A DNA stretch of 64,000 nucleotides from Anseranas semipalmata (lineage: Eukaryota > Chordata > Aves > Anseriformes > Anseranatidae): contig VXAA01001883.1 of NCBI GenBank assembly GCA_013399115.1, positions 62,001-126,000 on the forward strand, read 5' to 3'. The notes beneath the pieces are model-generated. The model had not been told where the DNA came from, did no database searches, and worked only from the letters and a program-made list of their open reading frames with translations. Positions 26,090-39,690 of this stretch are shown here, piece after piece (the stretch's first letter is position 1; each line of letters opens with the position of its first letter). Both the position numbers and the translations under genes were made by a program.

Positions 26090-26414
26090 GCTGGTGAGGC
26101 CGCACCTCGAGTACTGTGTTCAGTTTTGGGCCCCTCACTACAAGAAGGACATGGAGGTGCTCGAGAGAGTCCAGAGAAGGGCAACGAAGCTGGTGAGGGG
26201 TCTCGAGAACAAGCCTTACGAGGAGCGGCTGAGGGAGCTGGGGTTGTTCAGCCTGGAGAAGAGGAGGCTCAGGGGTGACCTTATCGCTCTCTACAGGTAC
26301 CTTAAAGGAGGCTGTAGTGAGGTAGGGATTGGCCTCTTCTCCCACGTGCCTGGTGACAGGACGAGGGGGAATGGGCTCAAGTTGCGTCAGGGGAGGTTTA
26401 GGTTGAATGTTAGG
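26090..26414 (+). mobile_element. CR1 LINE fragment (end of ORF2), cut at an N
   Basis: A 5'-truncated non-LTR retrotransposon fragment, antisense to PEPD. It translates without a stop over about 108 codons into the region after the reverse-transcriptase core of CR1 ORF2. Recognisable motifs are [45 protein letters not shown] and D-R-T-R-G-N-G-L-K. It stops at base 26414, next to an N, in the middle of the ORF, so the ORF2 end and the CR1 3' tail are missing. It cannot move on its own because most of ORF2 and all of ORF1 are absent. The open frame suggests a fairly young copy. The family assignment is firm; the CR1 subfamily cannot be set by eye. Confidence 0.95.
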
Positions 26415-26415
26415 N
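26415..26415. other. Undetermined base (probable contig join)
   Basis: The only N seen in the window. It falls exactly where CR1 sequence stops and the second copy of the 80-bp flank begins, so it is better read as a collapsed gap or contig join than as one uncertain base. Confidence 0.85.
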
Positions 26416-26495
26416 AAGCAAGTCTTGCTTCAATACAGCTGTGTTGGTGCAGATCCCCAGCTCCCTGACATTCTCTGCCCATTTCTGCTCAGGTT
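26416..26495 (+). repeat. 80-bp flanking direct repeat, right copy
   Basis: Second copy of 26010-26089, starting right after the N and ending just before sequence that has no counterpart next to the left copy. The shared stretch ends exactly at the CR1 5' junction of the left copy, as expected for an empty-site allele or a long target duplication. Confidence 0.95.
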
Positions 26496-28908
26496 AGCAC
26501 TCAGATTCACCTGCACCCACAGCTCAGCAGTTCTGCGGGTCATCTCGTGATTTCCACGAAGCCCCTTATGCAACTTGGCAGCAGAGAAGAGGGGCTTGAG
26601 TGCAGCTCAGTAGCTTCAAATTGCTTTCCTTAACAACTCAACATAGAAAGGCAAATTATTGTTGGCAAAGGGTACTCAGCTGACCAGAGAATGAGCAAGA
26701 TGGTAGCAGTTAAAAAACACTGGCCAACCCCTCTGAAGCAGAGCAGAGAAAAACACGTGCTGTATTTCAGGCACACAGCCGCACTCACGATCCGTACTTT
26801 TGGCCCTGCTGCCTTCAGACCACAGCACGAAACAAGCCCCACCAGCCCCTGGGGTGCCAGCGAGAGGGGGCTCGGGGAAAGAGCTCGCTAGCAGGGCAAA
26901 GCTTTTCTTTAAACAATATTCAGCAGAAGCTCTCTCATTTTAACCACCTCTGCTGAAATGCGAACTAAATTTCCTCCAGTACGAGTGAGGCCTGCTGTAT
27001 GCCCTCCTCTCCAGAGAAAGCAGCAGAGCCCGCCCGTTACGTCAAGCCGGGCACTCTGCTAGCATCATGGTGCATGATGCTATGGACAGTCTCGTGCATT
27101 CTGGCTGTACCACAACAGACAGAGAAAACATCAGGCTATCCAATTTCACACCGTGATACTTAAATACCTCCACGATCTTCCCCTTCCCAAACAAGGAAAA
27201 AAATCAGCACAGATCCCATTCCACAAGATAATGTGGTAATTAGCCTAAGTCCTCGACAACCTATAAAGAACGCTGCAATACACAAGGGATGGAGAAGGGA
27301 AGCAGAGCAGCCATGTGCTCTTGAACGCTACTCCTGTTGCGATGCCATCCTGTTGGAGGAGCTGTTAGGCCTCAAAAGCATAAAATATTTTCATCCCTAC
27401 TGTCAGAGTCCCCTTCACATGAGGGCAGATGTGCCCAAAGCACAATTAATATAGGATTAGGTGCTTTAAGAGCTAAGAGCATATCATGGATCCTTTTATT
27501 CTTTTTGAAATATGCTCTCATTACAATCCAATTCCCTTTAATACTGAATGGATTTGAAAAACTCATTTGTTGTAATACTGAAATCATTTCATTAGCACAG
27601 AGTGATAATGGTGCTGTTCAAAGAATAGAGATGTTGTGATTTTGTCCTTCTGCAGAAGCAATCCACAGAACACAATTCAAGTTCTTTGAAGGATATTAAG
27701 GACATTACATGCTTGTAAATCCAAACCAGATTTTAAAATTACACAAAATGACAGTATTTAAAGAGAAACAAAACAAAACATACAAATAAATCACACAGGG
27801 AAAAAGAAAAGCCTACATTTAGGGACGTAGTAGGGAGACACATTTTACAAGATTTCTTTTCTGCTCAAAATGTGGTTTTACAAGGCAGAAATACTGATTT
27901 CTTTTTATAGCCCCAGAAACCAGTAACTGCAAAGAGGTCAAATGACAGAGAACCTAAGGAGAAACTCTGACATAGTGAGAGCATAGCAGAGAGAGAACTA
28001 AATTTGGCTAAAGAAATTAATCATCTAAACCATCATTTGCTCTGGTGCAGCCAGTTCTTCGCCAAATGGACACTTCATATGGAAGCGAAGTTACAGATCT
28101 GCTCCTCCCTAGCACGCTTGCAGACAAGGTTTATTCTACAAGACATGATACTATGCACAAACATTTTGCAAAATAACATATTATACTGTTATATATGTAT
28201 AGTTATATTCTAGGAAGCAACTTTTAGCGTATTTTATAGACCCTTCACACTAAATGATTGGATAAACTATCTCCTCTAGACAGCAACTTTCAGTAACCTT
28301 CTAAAGTGCTTTAAAAATGAAATAATGAAGATTGTAAACATCCTTCCATCATCATTGATGCAGGGATAGCAGGGTTTATTTTTCCATATGACAACTGATC
28401 ACATATTCATGGTTGGAATTTATATGAAACTGTGCAGCTGGGTAACAGTAGTCACCTTTTGCAGTACTCCCAGATTAGCAGTAAAAAGTGGTAAATAAAT
28501 TAAGACAGGTTTCATATAATCCAGCTGTTGCCTGAGCTTTGTTTCTGTTTTCTAAAAAAGGAAACCTAATTGTTTCATCAAACATCATAGACTTTCTTTT
28601 AAGAGTGATAGTTGTTTATCTGATTGAGCTGAAGACAGCGTAGCCTTGTCAGGTAATGAGTTTTCCGCTACAAGTAGTAAAGCTACTCACATCACTGCAA
28701 ATTTACTTTTTCAGGCTATGACTCATCAGACACATGTTCGTGAAGTTGGCAAGAAATTCAGGTTTGCTATCAGAGACAGCTAACATCCTTGTATAACATG
28801 TCCAAGATAAGTGAAGGATCGCATATCCCTTTGATGGTAAATGTTGGCTTTTCAACACTAAAAAAAGCACAGATATAGAATTACAGAAGCTGCCAGTACT
28901 TTGTAGTC

Positions 28909-28977
28909 AAAATCCTTGTTCCACTGAAGTCAATGCAGATCCTGCCACTAAACTTCATTACACCAGGATTTCACTGT
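28909..28977. repeat. Candidate old amniote interspersed repeat
   Basis: Contains AATCCTTGTTCCACTGAAGT followed by CAATG, then CACCAGGATTTCAC. Wording of the type 'ccattgaagtcaatgg ... ccaggatttcac' recurs across turtle, crocodile and bird DNA as a degraded interspersed repeat. I recognise the phrase, not a named family, and the match is short. Confidence 0.3.
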
Positions 28978-31900
28978 CTGCACTACACAAGAATCTTTAT
29001 CAAAGAGTGTGATACAGAAGTGAAAAGTCTGAAATAGTTGGACAGAATATCATTTAATCTGGTGTTCCACATATATTGCAAATACTGCATCTTGAACTTT
29101 GCTTGGTCTTTCTGATTGGAGGATACATGTATGTTTAGGCAGTTTATGTTGGTGCTGGATGCTCTGCCATGAGCTTTTAATGCAACCAACACAGATACAA
29201 GAGTTAAGGACCTCTTTCTCTTCTCCTTCTTTCATGTGTTTCAAAGCTTTTCTGTCATGTTTTATGCAGTATTTCCCTGGAGGGTGTATGTATTACTTAT
29301 CATGCACATACTATCTCCCTCATGTATACAGATCAGCCATTGGTGTACCTGCATGTCAGATGTTACCTTTTGAACACATACCGATTTGTTTGAGATGGCA
29401 TGTTCTTTTCATTGCTTTGAAACAACACTTTTTTTCCTTTTTCTTTTTAAATATAGAGGTACATCCAGGTTTTGGTGCCAAAAAACATCATGGTCTTTAA
29501 CTGATTGACAATATGTTAATGGAGTTTAAAGGTAGTTTTTAAAAAACTCAGTGTTTTTTTTCCCCACTAACTTAAAAAAGAGCAAACTAGCCCCCATTAA
29601 CTCAAGTAAATCTCACATGAGTGCTCTTGCCCCCCACCCTTGCAAATCTGCGGAGGCACATTTTAATTTTATCCCCACTGCTCCGCCAAGTCTTGACTAC
29701 GTGGGTTCTTCATCATTAGAAACAACAGAAAAGTATATACTTGGCATTTTTGAGATGTTAAGGGGTATTGCACACATACAAACAAATCTCCAAAATGCTT
29801 GAAAAGTCACAGCTTTAACAACCTAAAAAGCCATTAAAGTAAAATCTGCTACAGACAGTCTTTCTGACAAGATACATGAACCACCCTGACAATGATGCTT
29901 GTGTCTTAAGATCATCTACAGTCCAGTTTCTACTGCTACGTAATGCATTCTGACAATTCCAATCAGACCTGTGCCAGGAATGCAAATTGAATCCAATAAA
30001 GAATTTTAATTGTAACAGTTTTCCTAACTTAAATGGATTCATGGAATGAAGGCATTTAAGGCAGGAGGGATAGTAACAATCTGTAACGACTCCCCTCACA
30101 CTTCCTATTTCCGGATCTTCCTCATCACTAAAATACAAGATATTTACATGTACTCTACTGAGTGTGATTTTTATTTCCCAAAAAAAAGTAAACAAGTAAT
30201 CTCTAATTTGAATTGTTGTCATTGGCTCTTCTCAGTCATAACAGATATTCAGAAGACCACCAAGCTTTATACTTCTCAACTATTCACTTCCAAAACCAAG
30301 AAAATTCAAGATCAAAAAGCTTCAACTTCTAAATAAAAATCCAACTAAGTATTTTGGTCTGTGTCCTACAAAACAGGTAAAAACCATAATTGCAGGAAAT
30401 GCAGTAAGTATGAAGAAAAATAAAGCCAGAGAAGGAACAGAAAGTGGCAAGAATATCTGACAAACCACCCTGTTGAAAACTTAACCCAAGTTTCTATGAC
30501 ATTGCCCAATACACGCCTCAGTGGCATCTCCCGATGACCCAGCTACCCAAGTTGTGAATCCCTGTAACTACAGTGTAGTGCCGCAGAACAAGGCGTGCGC
30601 GTGACTTTGGAGTGGAGGAACAATTACTCATTCGAAGGCTTCCTATGACAGATGACCAAAACCACTAAATAACCCTGCTCATTATTTCCAGACACTGGAG
30701 CCACTTCAAGAACACCTGCTGGCTACTGGTAGCTCAGAAACCAGTTCTTTAGACTATCAGAGAGACCGGCTGTCATAAACTTAACTTTCCTTGTGAGGCA
30801 TACGATATACAGAAGAGTCAAGGACACTCTTGGGTCAGTATCTCATTAAGACGTTTGTACTGAAAATACATTTATTTATACATTTTTTTCCACAAGCAAT
30901 CACTCATTGGTTTGAGGATGTTTCAGATCCACAATAATTTCCTCAGTGCACCTTTGAGAAAGTTGCCTCCTAATAAAAAGAAACCTTTACACACTTCAAA
31001 AATATTATTCTTTGAACACAGCCCTTGAGACTTGCCTTGAAATGCAAGCAGGTGGTTTTGAACAATGAATTGGAAACCACAGCGGCTTAAGGGGGTTTGG
31101 TACAGAACTCAGAGGATTTTCTGTATTTTTTTTTATGTAAATACAGTTGCATGACATAGGTGAATATCTATTAGTTATTTGTGAACTGAATTACTTTTGA
31201 ATTACAACTATATTGTTCCCTTATGCTTTTGTACAGTGTCAATATCAAGAATAGCCATGAGAGAGGTTAAAAAACAAAGCTTTTTTAAAGAACTCACAAA
31301 AGGCCAAATCTTCTAAAGCTGTTGTATTTATACCAGGACTGACAGCCACTGTTTTGATCATTTAGACATATAAGTATCTTCACATGAGGAAGCTGTAAAG
31401 CCCAAATAACATGTAATTGTTAAGCCACAGTTAAAACAATTTGTCCGTGATACCTGAAGTATTTACACTTAGCACCAAACTAGGCTGGAGGAATTGCACA
31501 CACGGAAAGGAAGAAGAAGTGCCCCTTATAGGGGGTAGCAGCTGATCAGTGGATATGTGCTCCAGGCGAGCAATGCTTTGTTTAGTCCCTCACAGACACA
31601 GTGAGGTTCTTAAACACAGAGCACTTCCCTTTGTTATACTACTTTCGTGATGTCATTCGTTTTCCATGGGCAAATAGATGCTTTAAGGTTTAGTTTATCT
31701 AATCCTAATTGCATGTAGTTCATAACACAACACTGCAGCATTGCAAAGCATGTCCAAGGTTGTTTCAATACAAAAAAGTCACAGCTACATCGTGAGAGAA
31801 TGAAGAAGGGGGGTGGAGAAGAAATCACGGTTACTATTTGTGAACAAGTGGTGGATGAAAAGTTTCATCAGAGCAAGCAGAATTAGCACTTCAAGCTGAT

Positions 31901-34900
31901 AAGCAAAGGTTTCTTCTATGTCTCAGAGACAATATCATTAAAGATTTTACAAAGGCAATATTATTATCTAAGTGGTCTACATGACTGGAAATTGCTTAGA
32001 ATAGAACTTACTGTCCATAAAAAACAGGAAAGAAAAATACTTCTGTGCATTGACTTCTTAAACCTAACTGTTCATGCTACTTCTGATGAAATTTTTTAGA
32101 GATTCAAATCATTGGCTGGGCTGTTTGGCCATGGAGTGGAGCTGTTGAAGCTTATTATTAGCCAGAAATACTGAGAGTAGCTATACTTTGAAGCATCTCT
32201 ATTTAATATTGCTGTAATCTTGTATTATGTACAAGCAGAAATAATGTGACATTTTTTGAAAAATGCTGATTGTTCTGAATTCCAACATCTAGATTCTGTT
32301 CTCATTTTTTGTGTGTTTTCTTCAACTAAGTTATTTTTATTTATTTGCAGCAAACTCTAGATAATAATAGGTGCTTAGAAGAGAAAAATGTTATTTGAGT
32401 TCAGCAGGGACAGAAACTGTAACTTTAGTAAGCAGGTATGACATGAAGCTGGTAGAATATTAATGTAACTACAGTGCAGAACATCTATTATGAAATAAGG
32501 AAAAGCTGTGTAGAAGCAGCATAGCAGTGAATGGTCTCACCTTGGTAATCAGAAATTCATGTTGGTATTTCTAAACCTGCTACTTATCAATACTGAAATG
32601 GATGACAAGCCAGAACTCAGTGCAGGAACAGAGGGCAAGATTACCCCCAAAAGCAGATATATTTTAAGCATACAAAAAGACACAGATCAGAAGGGATAGC
32701 ATGCCTTCAGGAAATGAAGCCCACTAAGGCAAAGCCATTTCACCAGCCATTAATGCTACCTCGAAACCAGAGACACATTAAACAGGAAGTCCATAAATAA
32801 TACAAAACCCAGCACTGTCACAAATGTCATATATGATTTGCAACGATTGAAGGTAATTGATAATCTCAGTTTAAGAACAGAGAGTTTAGGTGAGGGGTAA
32901 TTAGCATTTTAATTGTATAATTGGGAATTATAAATTAACTGTCTTTCTTAAAGAATAATTGAGGAGATTATATGACATTAATTGATATTTCATCTTTTTT
33001 TGGTTAAACTACACAGGTTGGTGATTTTAGAAAAGCCGGAATTGCATTTTCTCTCTCACAAATTTTCTTTTTGTTTTTAAATTTCATGGCCATCCTTCTA
33101 TTACAACAGCTAACTATTGCCCATAACTATTCCACATGAAGCAAGTTTTCCCCCATCACTTTGCAAACCTAAAATTTATGAATAGATTTTTGGATAGAAA
33201 ACAAAGAAACAACATGATACTATAATACAACAGTAGTTTAATAATGTCTGTGGAATTTTCTCCGCTTCGCCCCCCTCCAAGAGATTGGTAAGTTTCTTCT
33301 AACAGCTCTGTTTGAGTTTAAATCCAACTTTTTTTTTTTCTAGTACGAGGAAAGGGCAAGCATTTTAACAAATGCAGCTTTTAAGAGATTCATATACCCA
33401 CCTCTACTTGCTTTTCTTTCATCTAATTCCACGATGGTGCAACATTTCTCCACCCCACTCCAGAAATTCATTGAATTACGCACTTTCACAGAAGTTCTGC
33501 TAACCCATCTCATTATCAACATTCAAATGCAAACAATAGTTATGCAAATGTATAACCTCATACTCAACTACTGCTTTTCCAGATGCAAGGCAAGACAACT
33601 GAGCAGGTACCCTAGAGACAGGACAGCTGCCAGAGTGCACTGTAAACACACCTTTTCAGTAAGTCAATCTTTAAATTTACATTCAAGAAGCATTTTAAGA
33701 AAATGTTCAACGTGGTTGTCAAATTATTATTTTCCCAAAACTCTTAACTCTACTTGGAAAATGCATCTGTCATTTGTCAGAATAGATCTGTCTGCATAAA
33801 AACCGGTTGACTTATGGATTCAAATATTATGACAGCTATTGAAATCCTTACAGTTACTGTTTGATAGAAATTAAGCTGATTAAGATATTCATAGTACAAA
33901 CCTGCACAGATTTTAATGTTAACTCTGAAAAACTTGCAAGTCAAGGTCTACATGACTTTCTGGTTTTTCATATGTACAAGCTCAACCTGCAGCAACTTTG
34001 TACTATACATGCCTCTTCTATAGTTGCTAAGTCTGCAATGGGACTGTTACAGAGATAATACAAATTATTACAAAGGATTTCATTAGAGCTCTAGTGAGTC
34101 AAAGAACTACCATTAAGTAACCAACCGGAGAGGTATAAGTAGTACAAGAGCGTGCTATCACTGAGACTGCAGCTATGATTAGGCCTCTGCAAGTAATGAA
34201 ATTAAATTGATTTAAGTAATTGTCCCTGCAGCTGATAGAGGTAACAGACCGTGTGTACAATTCTGGAGTCCACTGCAACAGCACGTAAAACAGACAGTCT
34301 TCAACTGCCCTTTAGTTGGGTGGTTCAATACTGATATCAAGAGAGATCACAGTAATACACAGCATGTGTTATAAGGTGGAAACCTTGGCCTTCTACACTG
34401 TGCTAACATCAGCTTCTGTATGTTGACTCGTACTGCTGCCTGCAAGGACTCCCCGTCCATTGCATTTAGGCAGCTAACACAGCAGCGTGATCTCTTTATA
34501 TAGCAGAGGCATTTTTAAAAGAGTTTTGAAACTTCACCAAATACTTAAATGGAAAACAGATCTCCGCTACCACACTGCAAATCAATGATCATTAAGAAGG
34601 GTCTCCTTTTTATTTCTTCAACAATTCTGAAGTCTGCTTGCAGACATGTACATTAGTAACAATGCAAAACCAAGTTCTGCAGTGGTCTAAATTTCATACT
34701 TAATCTAATATTACAGAAAGAGATGGCGTGAAATTTTTTTAGACTCATTGCTCCATTTCCAACTCTAATAATTCTAGATCTCAACTGGCATATTTTAAAT
34801 TAAATTTTTTGTAGTTTAAACCTATTTATCAACAGCTAATTAATGAGGTCTAAATCCTTTGATGACAGAATGATTAAACTGCATTTTAACTAATCCATCT

Positions 34901-37900
34901 TTAATTAAAATGCTGCCAGCAAACCATTTCTGGATGTGTAGAAAGGACACATTTATAGATGCTCACTCTTTAACTATGCATTATGTAAAGCCAATAATTA
35001 GAAGAACTCATGATTTCAATTATATTTTAATTACTGTTACATATAAAACATGCTTAATAGATGTAATGCAATATATTTTCTTTCTTTACAACCCACTAAT
35101 CACTCCTATTGGGGTGACAACCAAATAAAAGGAACTTTAATATATTCACTAGTAAAGGAATCTTGTTTTAGCTTTGAGCCAATTCTTTCTCCATTTCTTC
35201 TTCACAGCAGAAAGGTACTTAATTATCTCCAAACCTAAAACTCAAATGAATCCCTATAAATCCCTGTTAAAACTCTAAAAGGAGATAAGCTGTAACTGAC
35301 CATAATAAAGATAAATACTTCATCCTTGCATATCTTCAAAATTCTTGAACTCAAAACACAGGGCTACTTAAAAGCTGCTAGATAAGGAAAAAATATAAGG
35401 TGACATCTATACAGATCTTCCTACTTCTCTGCTCTTCTGGTTTTAGGAAACAACATGAGCCAAGAGATGCTTTAATTATTGCAGGAGCCACTAGCTTCAT
35501 TTGCTTAGGGTATCCCTTTTCCTCCAACTGGGAGAGGAGAGTGGTAGATGAACACAACGTGATGACAGCAGCCAGCTCCTCCTTATCTGTATTAATGGGA
35601 GGTCGAGATATGAAAATGATGGAAGTTAAACTGTTCTTTGCTATAACTAATTCAGTTTTAATGCAAAAATAGAACAAATTATTTCTTTCTGAATAACGGA
35701 GTTTACAGATAGCTGGTCAGGAACACTCAATATCCTGTAGTAATCCAGCCTTCAAAATTGCATGTTATTACAATAGGTATTTTTTGCTGAGACAACCTAG
35801 CATTCAATAAATTACAGTTATTAAGTATGTTTCTGAACTCTGCATATTCCAAGTAGTAGTATCAGAGAGTAAATTCAGCCTTAGGGTTTCACTGCTTTGA
35901 GTGATCTGAATCTGGCATGAGGAAACTAATAAGCTTATAGAAGAAATGTGGTTAATTTACCCATTAAATTGTACTTTACAAATAATCCAAAAACATATAT
36001 TATTTTTACTGGCTCAGACATGTTAAATTTAATTTTCATAAGCTGATTTCTACTGTTTGGATAGATTAATGAAATTGCTGGGTTTTCTATATTAACAAAT
36101 CCTGACAGTAAGATGTATTCACATTACAGGCCCCCATGATTAAGTCACTGAACTTAAGGATATTGAAATACACAACACGACTTAAGGTGCTGCATAGTTT
36201 GATTAATATAAATTCTCTCATTTCCCTTTTTGTCTATTCTTGTTTATGGAGCAAACACTTGGGGGCAGGGAGTACATTCTACAACTTTATAAAGTGCACT
36301 GCACATTTATATCCTGATTAAATAACAGAAACAACAGATTATTATGAAGAATATATAACTATCTCCTCAAGAGAACATGATTGGAAAGGTAATTTTGAAT
36401 ATTTAAGTATTCATACTTAACAGATGTCAAAAATAAATGCTGTTGTGGCAACATGCTTTATCAAGGTTTATCAAGAGCACTCCTTACTTTTTAAAAGATT
36501 ACAATAGATTTACCCTGAAGAAAAAAAGTCTCAAATTTATTATGTATAGTGTACAATTGCTGTTCCACCATGTCACATCACCTGTCCTCCCAACCAGGAT
36601 ACTGTTCTTACTGTCGTTTATGGCACCTCCCAGTACGTGGCCATGAACATATGTATTTAATGACAGCATGCACAATTGTATGAAATAAGAAATATTCAAG
36701 AAGAAATATTCTAGGTGTTAGAGAAGTGCTTGGGAAGGACAGTAATAAGGCCAATACCAGAAATAGAAATAACATAATGATAGAAGAAGATCAGATATAT
36801 ATAGCTGAAAGCAACTCCTTGTCTAATTTACAATTTAATTTCCTGGTGTATTTAAATGCTAACTATAGTAAGCACTGTTGCTTGAAGATGGAGCTTTGGC
36901 CAGTACGTGCTGACTTCCTTCTCCGTCTGAAGAGACTTTCTACTGAAGCAAGGACAGAGCACAGAAATGCCAGCTGCATACCTGCTTTCACGCTGAGTAA
37001 GCCTAGTACACCGGTAACGTAGAAAGGGAGAGGACTCACATTTGCTCCAGAGGATTCTTTGCGAGACTCACACCAGACACTTTTGGTTCCCAGAAGGTAG
37101 AACATGCAACACCTCCTGATTGTCCCATACGCTTTTCGGAGTAACACACCACCTTGCTGCTTCACTAGCAAAACAATGCAACTAAATATTGAAAACCTGT
37201 ACTTCATTTAATTAACTCCAGAATATTACCAAACTTTTCTTAAAATTGCAGTTTCCTTTGCAAACCAAGGAATCAACCCACTGCCCCCCAGGAGCCTAGA
37301 GTAAGATGGCGTGTTTGGCTGGGTCTGCTCCCAGGTACTACGTCATCAAAAGAAAAGAAAAGTTTTCCTGGCTTGTGCAGATAAATGACAGATCAGAGAT
37401 GTCCTTCTCTAATCTTTCTGTCCATGTTTCAAGGGTCCTGGTCATATAAAATGAGTGAATAGCTGCCCAGAGGACTACACCATTTACCACAAATTACTTC
37501 TTTATGGAAGAATCAATTTTATAGTCTCCTGAATTTCAAACACTTGCCTCTTCAATCCAGTGGAATTACTCTTTTGAGAGCCAAGCCTGAGATAGATGAC
37601 TCCAAGGATCTACTCTTGGGGCTATGAAGTATCTGTTATAAAAATCTAGAGAGGACTTATAAGTCTTTGAAAAAGACTCACAGTAAAGAAAACATGTATC
37701 AACACTCTAACATTATATGGCTAGAAGTGTCCAGATTAATCTGTTGAGCCTCCAACAATCTTCTGTCCCAACAGACTAGAAAGCTAAATTCAAGTCAGTC
37801 TAATATAACAGAACCAGAAAGCATTTTCAAGGGACAGAGGAGGCTACCCTCCCCTGCATGCTTGTCCTAGAAACTCCAACATACCTGTTTTTCTGCTCAT

Positions 37901-39188
37901 GTAGGCAGAATTTTACAAAGCTGAATTCATGAGAATAAAGCGTTAAAAACATGTTATCTAATTCCAGCTCTTGAGAACTCTCAGGCTATACACTACTTTC
38001 AAAACAAATACTGTTACCAGGTACGGGGAATAAAACGAAATGCATTCAGTAGAGGTAATTCTAAAAGAACTCTCAAGTACTTGTTTCCCTCCATACTCAG
38101 TCTCAAGAACAAATCCATAATACTGATCACAGTTCCCTTGGTCCACGCTGCCGAGTAAGAATCATCATTCAGGTGAAAGCAAGAGAAAGTACAGCCTCAA
38201 CAGAACTTTCAACAATTTAAGCTGTCACGCAAGGCTTGACAAATCCACTTGCCTGCTCGTAAGCGACACACAGAAAATTGCCCAGCTCAGTGCTCATCAG
38301 TTTCTGCAGATCTACTGCTTTTATAAGAAAGAATTAAAACCATACGGATTAGGAAGATGACATCAACCAACTATAAACAAGCGTAACATTTTACTGCGTG
38401 TCTAAAACGCTGAGGATGTTTCAGTTACTCCACTCCTGGCATCGCAGAGCCTCCACTAGCAGGAAATAAAACAAGAATTCCAGTACTTGGCCAACAATGT
38501 AATTTCTGGATCTGTCCAAAAAATGAAAGAAAAGGTTTTGTCGTCATGCTGCATATATACTTTGGGCTTGAAACTGCTTGTGTCAAGATGTGAAACTGCA
38601 CAGCAAGGCCCTATCTGGTGGGAGGTCATGCTTTTGGACCAAAATGGCATCATCTGTTCTTTTTCTGTAGAGGATTTGTTACCCACCAAATACAGTTCCT
38701 TCTCCCTAAAGAAAGATGAAGGTACGCAGGAAAACAGGGCAACATGGAGGCAGTACGTGCAGGACGACAGCTCCAAGACTAACCCCACAAGGGCTGCTGT
38801 GCTTCCTGCTGATGTAAAACTAACAAGCAACTACATCCCTGAAGACAGTGGAAAAAAAATCTACATAGTCACACTGCCTTAAAGCACGCCCAAGAGCGCA
38901 ATGTCATGTCCAAGCAGCCATGGGTTGATCTATAGAAATTCTCAACACATTTCTTGCCTTGCAAATCTCTGCAACAGGGATTTGAGCAGCTCCAATAGAC
39001 GGCCCAGAACGCCTACCAGCTATAGGCACTGGTTCTGCCAGGAATATAGAAAGTGTTTTAAATGCTTCTTGATTCAGATGGCAATTATTTTTTTCCTAAT
39101 ATATTATACTTTTTTACCTCCCTCTGGAGAGAGGTAACCCTTTTTCACTGGATTCACTAAGCTTATGAGATATAAACAGAAACACGTT

Positions 39189-39690
39189 TTATTTGCTATT
39201 CCTCATGACAGCATCAGATGAGACCAGCGCCGAAACCCCCACGTGCAGGTTATGGGAATAGCCACGCTTACCATCAGATTCGGAAACAGTCTCCGCAAAC
39301 ACAAGGCAAAAAGATCCAGTGTATGCCTTGAGTGCCGGACAGAGTGCCAAGACCAGAGAGGATTTTAGAAGACCGGGACATGTTGTTGAAGATGAAGGCA
39401 CGTCAGGGAGCAGTGAGGGCTGGCCCGGGAGAGCTAGGAGCTGAGCACGAGAGCGCAGTGGTCTCACCGGTACGGGCACCCCGGTCCCACACACCCGCGG
39501 GAGGCCAGCAAGGTGTGGTGAGGGTGACCGGGGACAGACACAGCTCAGCGATCGCCAACAAGGAGAAGCAGCTACATCCTTCCCAAACTGCGAGCAGGAG
39601 ATTGAGCAAGAGGCAAGAAACAAACAGCACAGGAAGGACCGCGAATCCTCCTCGCAGGAGGAGCGAGCACACCCGGTCACTGGAGTTTCT
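39189..39690. other. CpG-rich patch with donor-like site on the minus strand
   Basis: About 500 bp with roughly 27 CpG dinucleotides by eye, against zero or one per 60 bases in most of the surrounding intron. The densest part is 39421-39680 (about 17). On the minus strand, the PEPD sense strand, it has a stop-free frame of 163 codons (39189-39680) and a CTGATG|GTAAGC donor-like site with GT at 39270-39271. An AATAAA lies at the lower edge. It may be an internal promoter with first exon, an old LTR or retrocopy, or simply a GC-rich patch. The open frame itself is weak evidence, because high GC lowers stop frequency. Confidence 0.45.

Noticed and set aside
25791..26345. 184-codon minus-strand open frame overlapping a PEPD exon
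   Set aside because: It uses a different frame from prolidase over the exon and elsewhere reads antisense CR1 and intron. It crosses real splice sites.
25848..26468. 206-codon plus-strand open frame spanning the PEPD exon, the left flank and CR1
   Set aside because: Only about 26090-26414 is meaningful (CR1 ORF2). The rest is antisense of the exon, intron and duplicated flank, and it runs through the N.
29099..29500. 133-codon plus-strand open frame rich in Cys, Phe and Tyr
   Set aside because: Composition follows the T-rich intron. No domain or conserved motif was recognised.
38456..38882. Overlapping open frames of 124 and 131 codons on opposite strands
   Set aside because: Length is within what chance gives for a window this size. 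No motif, splice pattern or family resemblance.
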